A DNA stretch of 64,000 nucleotides from NCBI GenBank assembly GCA_036897095.1, contig JAYMSP010000048.1, positions 38,654 to 102,653 on the forward strand, in the 5' to 3' direction. This DNA is from Plantago elongata. Lineage: Eukaryota; Streptophyta; Magnoliopsida; Lamiales; Plantaginaceae. This document shows, in pieces, positions 59,679 to 64,000 of the stretch; position 1 is the stretch's first letter; each line of letters starts with the position of its first letter. Under the pieces are notes generated by a model. It saw only the letters and a list, made by a program, of their open reading frames with translations. It was not told where the DNA came from and made no database searches. A program made the translations under genes and the position numbers.

Positions 59679-60201
59679 TAGGGGTGAGCAAAATTGCAAC
59701 CGGACCGAAATACCAGCCATAACTGGACTGAAAAATCGGTTCTTGGACCGGCCATAACCAACTAGGGCCGGTCCTCAGTATTGGACTATTGGAGATTTCC
59801 ATATCTCGGTCCTCATCCGGTCCGGGTCAAATAGTGAAAAATCGTGTGTCGGACCAACCAGGACCGAAATTTTGAAGAAAACCGGAAATAATACCCCCAT
59901 TACCCCCAATCTGCCAAATCGCAATCATATACCTAACCTAGCCCGCTAGCCGCTACAAGCCTCACCGCCGCAATTCACTCATCGGCGTCGGTAATCGCCG
60001 CGCCGGACTCGCCCAGGCCCAGACGCCCAGTCGCCAATCTCACATAGTCGCCGCCGTCTTCACTCGCCGCACCACCCATCGCCTCCGTCCGTCCGTCGAC
60101 CACCAGTCCACCACCCATAGACCACAGCTCCACCACGGCACCACCCATCGACGGTCGACCACAGCTCCGTGTCTCCGGGCCTGGACCGATGCTCAGCCCT
60201 A
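59679..60201. mobile_element. hAT-type MITE with 8-bp target site duplication
   Basis: The element begins TAGGGGTGAGCA and ends TGCTCAGCCCTA, terminal inverted repeats with one mismatch. It is flanked on both sides by ATCGTCAC (59671-59678 and 60202-60209), a perfect 8-bp duplication as made by hAT transposases. The 523-bp interior is noncoding. The first half has repeated CGGACC/CCGGTCC motifs; the second half is much richer in GC than the genome around it. It lies upstream of the COX16-like gene. Confidence 0.9.
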
Positions 60202-60209
60202 ATCGTCAC

Positions 60210-61125
60210 CCAAATTCGGCTCTGTGATTCTTTCTATAATCCTGATTCTCCCTCAATCTTGACTTCACGGCCAACAATTTAATTTGGCCAGACTTGGATT
60301 TCGGACTTGATTGAAGGTATTTTTCGCTTTCATTATCGATTGGAGTTTTGCATTTTATTTTCTCATGTGTTTGTGCTTTCTATGAGCTCAATACTTAATC
60401 GTGCGCTATTGATTATGCAATTTCCTTATTGTTCATAGGTTCTCTCTTTCGTAGATGCCATTCGAGTAGTCCTCCTTATACGTTTGCTCGACTGCTCCAG
60501 CTTCCCTACTCCATTCGATTAGCTGCTGGCTGCTGCAACTCCAACGACTCAAGAAAGATAGGTACCAAAATCACTCAATATTCACTAATTTCGTGTTTCA
60601 TTGCTTCATTAATTGCGTTGCGCATTCATTGATATTTGATTGGAACGCATTTTCCTTTCAAATTCGATTTCTAGGGTTTTGGATTTTCTTTTAATCAACA
60701 CTCTTCTTAAAAAATTATTTAGCCCAGTATTAAGTATATTCCTGGATCCGCCCCTGCATTCGAGTAGTCTAATTGTTGCTCTATACTCTTTCTATTTGTG
60801 TTGTCTCACCATTGCCGATTATCTATGCAGCTACTTTTACCTCTTTTCGAACATTTCTATGTAAGGCTTTTGATACAGTTGCAATATTACGCACACTCAA
60901 TTTAAGCAATAACCATGACTTGCTGAGTAGCTGTGACTGCTGATCATTGTAGTGTATGTGACGGGTGAGGATGAATAGTTTGACTGTTTATGCATAGGTG
61001 GTAGGCTGGTAGCAGTATACTGAGTTTGTCAAAATCTGAATGTGTAGTTTTAGGAAAAGTGAAGAGGCCGTTGATGGATTCATCATTGGAACTGTGACGT
61101 TGATAAATAGTTTTGTTTTGCAGAA
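60210..61125 (+). other. Promoter and leader of the COX16-like gene
   Basis: Probable 5' UTR with one or more introns: CAG at 61121-61123 just before the ATG looks like an acceptor. A sequence near 60722-60760 resembles worn transposon ends (GGATCCGCCCCTG). Exact exons not defined. Confidence 0.4.
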
Positions 61126-62083
61126 ATGACAACTGTTCCGACTGCAAAGCATCAACCGAAGAAGGTCGATGGTGGAGTGGCTTCATCAATTGCCAGTTCG
61201 CAGCATTCGGCTACGAGATTTAAACGTTGGGGGAGGAGATCACCGTTTCTTAGATATGGTCTGCCGATGATCTCGTTGACTGTGGTTGGTGCACTTGGGC
61301 TTGGCCAGCTATTGCAAGGCAGGTTAGTCTTTTTTACTTGTTTCTTTTTGTTTTTTCTGAATATCTTTGCGATCTGTATGTGACTGCTGGTGATTAGGAA
61401 GGTCACCAATAAACTATTTTAAATGATGCTTTTAGCTTAATTTTTTACATAGTATTTTTCTTAAAAAGAGAGATTAGATTTCTTGGTTTATGGTAAGATC
61501 GGATGTGAAGACAGAGTGGTTCACTTGAGCAATTTATGTTATTAAGAGTTTTATGTTGTCATACCCGTTGTCATTCCCATGCAAATGTAAAATAGGAACT
61601 GTATTTGAAAATATTCAATGATGCATTGAGTGCGTTTTGTTTGATTTTGATTCCTGGTTAGTGGTTAGTGCGAGTCCAAGTCCCTTATAAGTCGATGATG
61701 CCAAGTGTGTATGTCCTCAAAAGTTGGCCTCACACTAAGTGCTACAGTTTAGATGTAGCTGTACATGCATGTGCTGCTTTCAAATCTGATAGTGCAAAAT
61801 CTCTCTTTCAGCAAGGATATAGCTAAAGTGAAAGATGACAAGGAGTGGGAAATTATCGAGACTAAGAAAGCACTTTCCAGAACTGGACAAGTGCAGTATA
61901 AACCAATAAATATTTCGCTGGAGGAAGAGCTGAAGGTAACATACTAACATTAAGGCTGTCTACTTTATACCGGGGCACATCTGGGTATCTTTATATATAC
62001 GTGTTCCCCTGCAGGCTTTACAACAAAAGTACGACACAGAAAATTTCGAGTATAAGAAAATCCCTAGGCCGAGTCATGAGTGA
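61126..62083 (+). CDS. COX16-like: COX16-like cytochrome c oxidase assembly protein
   Basis: Three exons (61126-61322, 61812-61935, 62015-62083) give 129 codons plus stop. A hydrophilic start of about 40 residues precedes one membrane segment ([20 protein letters not shown]) with the family's PF.RYG.P arrangement. Then come [19 protein letters not shown], and a C-terminal stretch with LEEELKALQQKYD and YKKIPRP, matching COX16 homologs of fungi, animals and plants. COX16 sits in the mitochondrial inner membrane and helps insert copper-bearing COX2 into complex IV. All joins are GT-AG and in frame. The gene seems intact. Confidence 0.9.
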
Positions 62084-63019
62084 GATCAAGTGAAGTTTTG
62101 GATTGGCATCATGCAATGTCAAGCTCCAGTGCTAACCAATTGTAAGTGAAGTAGCCTGATCCTGGTCAGTCATACTCGTCCTCATGACTACCAATTTATT
62201 TAACTCAAACTTGTTATGGGTTTTGCTAATAAGATGAATCCATCTTTATTTAATCATCCGTCAGATATGATTGTACATAATCCTTTTAGGATCTTTTGTT
62301 GTACCAGCGAATCAATTTTGGCCGTTTTTACGAGTTCAAATGCATTGCATTTTTGTTGTTTCTGAATTATAGAATCGCATGAATTGCTTTATTTTCATTG
62401 GTTAAACTGGATTCACAAATGTATTTTGCTCAGATTCAAATATGTGTAACCCTTGCCACAAATATTATTTAGTTCCTCGCTAGTAGAAACCATCGTTCAT
62501 TCAATTCCAATCATAACATGACCTTTTTTGCTAGGATTGAGAATCCATCTTGCATTTAGACTTCAAAACTTACCCACTGTTTACCCCATTTAAGGTTGCA
62601 CCAGAATAAAATTGTGAGGTTTGACACAGAAATTGAAGCAACATGAACTTTGTAATAAAGAAAACAACCATGACCCAATTGAATTAGCGTTGTGAAATCG
62701 ATGAAAGCTACATATAAATGGTGAGTTATCTTGTTATTGAACGTATCTTTGTTTCAAATCATTAGGATAAATATTCAATACATGCACTAGTCTCATTCAA
62801 ATTAAAAAGTCGCATTTTCATATATATCTTGATAAAGGCACTACAAAACTAATGATATCAATATTTGCATATTCATCAATATGCATCATCTATACAAATA
62901 TAATATTTTCATATTTTAGTACACTAAAATACCACAACACAAAACATTAGAGCAACAGAACATACTGCATTTTAGCACTTGAGTCATTGATCAATATGAT
63001 CCATCAAATACTACAATGA
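62084..63019. other. Convergent 3' flanks of COX16-like and SPH genes
   Basis: AT-rich, with the COX16-like 3' UTR in the first few hundred bases. No gene recognised. Confidence 0.45.
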
Positions 63020-63406
63020 TCACCACAGATACAGTCTTTGTCCTGATAGATATATACCGTCCATCCGCACATGCCACTCGCAGTTATTCTTGTTACAGGG
63101 ATCCTTTGTCCATTTGGCATTGTAGACATCAAGGCTGGCCGTCTTTTTGCCCCATCTGAATTCGCAGAAGAACAAAGTACTGAATGGGTTTGGGCAGAAA
63201 CTGAAGTCAAAATTTTGATTCGGTTTCAGCTTATGTTCTCCAAGATCGTTGTCCTTAGATTTGCAACGGGCGGACAAGGTATAGCTACTCGCAGGGAGAC
63301 GGTTGACTATGTTAACACGGACTTTAGAGGACAGGAAGCAACTCTGTCCGAACTGAATTAGTGTTGCAAGGGCAATGAGAGCTAAACAGAGTTGTTTGTT
63401 CTTCAT
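63020..63406 (-). CDS. S-protein homolog (plant self-incompatibility S1 family)
   Basis: Intronless, 128 codons plus stop, the usual size of SPH proteins. Residues 1-22 are a signal peptide (MKNKQLCLALIALATLIQF). The mature part has the family pattern: VRVNIVNRLP, LSARCKSKDNDLGEHKL, FDFSFCPN, LFFCEFRWG, then a lysine-rich stretch and CEWHVRMDGIYLS near the end. Four conserved cysteines are present, plus others. Poppy S-proteins act as self-incompatibility ligands; most other members have no known role and are secreted, small and fast-evolving. The frame extends to 63433, but that start is TTG; the ATG at 63406 directly precedes the signal peptide. Confidence 0.9.
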   Translation of the reverse strand: MKNKQLCLALIALATLIQFGQSCFLSSKVRVNIVNRLPASSYTLSARCKSKDNDLGEHKLKPNQNFDFSFCPNPFSTLFFCEFRWGKKTASLDVYNAKWTKDPCNKNNCEWHVRMDGIYLSGQRLYLW

Positions 63407-63490
63407 TGCGTTAGACTTTTCTGGGAGAAACAACTCAGAAAAGGGTTTGGTTCTTTGGTATCAAAGTACAAAAAGTTTGGAGAGGTTGAT

Positions 63491-63503
63491 GTATATATAT
63501 TTA
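63491..63503 (-). promoter_or_regulatory. TATA box of the S-protein homolog gene
   Basis: A TATATATAC run on the minus strand about 90 bases upstream of the ATG, a normal position for a core promoter with a short leader. Confidence 0.45.
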
Positions 63504-63969
63504 GAATACATCAATGTGATTAGACATATAAAACACAGGGATCCTAAAGCTGCGCAGTATCATGGGTATCAAACGATAAACCTGTAAACTCGGGAAAATT
63601 TATATTACAACAACATATCATCTCTTTTATTTCTCCTTAGTTTTTTTTTTTTCTTTTTTTTTAGCTTTCTTACTTTTGTTAGACGTTACATTTAAAAATA
63701 TTGAACTTACTGGTACTTGACTTTGGGAAAATTTTATTTTTGATACACTAAAACGGCTCTGTCCAATTTCAGTACACTATAATAACATAGACATAATTTT
63801 GATACTCCGGTCAATTTCTCGTTTAATTTGATGATGTGGTAACTGAATATATGATTTTCAAGCTAGAAATTGTCAGTATTTTCGTTAAAAGATTTTTTTA
63901 AAATCCTAAAAATCAAACAAAATTATAAAAATAATTTTAAACTTATTTACATTTCAATAAATATAATAA

Positions 63970-64000
<31 letters not shown>
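63504..64000. other. AT-rich right edge with terminal (AT)n
   Basis: Contains a poly-T/C tract near 63640-63662 and an (AT)n microsatellite from about 63973 to the end of the window. No gene seen. Confidence 0.6.

Noticed and set aside
1-64000. CRISPR arrays, operons, bacterial promoters or prophage
   Set aside because: No regularly spaced repeats or clustered intronless genes; the window is clearly plant nuclear DNA.

Overview
This is nuclear DNA from a flowering plant, most likely a eudicot. It is AT-rich. Genes carry many short exons with GT-AG introns, and the window holds plant-specific families: receptor-like cytoplasmic kinases, a PUB-type U-box E3, WAV3-type RING/vWA E3, an S-protein homolog, a P-class PPR protein and a plastid transketolase. 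Gene content hints at an asterid, but nothing here settles the order. I rebuilt gene models by hand from splice sites and reading-frame continuity; UTR ends are mostly not defined.  Layout. 1-431 (-): first exon of a gene running off the left edge, with a plastid-transit-like N-terminus. 2563-3372 (+): homolog of BORC subunit 8. 4904-6175 (-): serine-rich kinase-fold protein lacking the catalytic residues. 7343-11196 (-): AVT1-type vacuolar amino-acid transporter in 11 coding exons, including a 24-nt and a 20-nt exon and a clear U12-type AT-AC intron. 11.2-16.9 kb: gene-poor DNA with MITE- and SINE-like sequences. 16879-18928 (+): At1g60770-type PPR protein. 19281-20742 (-): RLCK-VII kinase of the PBL19/PCRK type.  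21.7-27.3 kb is the accessory core. Two ~510-bp direct repeats flank a decayed LRR receptor-like protein gene (- strand). That pseudogene is split by a ~1.9-kb element with Helitron-like ends (5' TC; 3' hairpin plus CTAG). The element carries two captured wall-associated-kinase fragments as a head-to-head inverted repeat with ~575-bp arms. Read-through transcription would give a long hairpin RNA matching WAK-type kinase genes.  27816-31347 (-): TFIID subunit TAF6. 32844-35944 (+): PUB14-type U-box/ARM E3. 37480-39211 (+): small TFIIIC tau55-like subunit. 40078-41336 (+): short-chain dehydrogenase of the glucose/ribitol dehydrogenase type. 42088-42300 (-): small secreted six-cysteine peptide. 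42623-46478 (-): divergent plastid transketolase. 48436-51647 (+): plant synaptotagmin (SMP plus two C2 domains). 51.6-55.7 kb: gene-poor. 55741-58639 (+): WAV3-family E3. 59679-60201: hAT-type MITE with a perfect 8-bp target duplication. 61126-62083 (+): COX16-like cytochrome oxidase assembly factor. 63020-63406 (-): S-protein homolog.  The genes do not form one pathway. Housekeeping functions (TFIID, TFIIIC, COX16, BORC, PPR, SYT) alternate with signalling and defence-type genes (pseudokinase, RLCK, LRR-RLP remnant, WAK fragments, E3 ligases, cysteine-rich peptide), and transposon activity concentrates between them.
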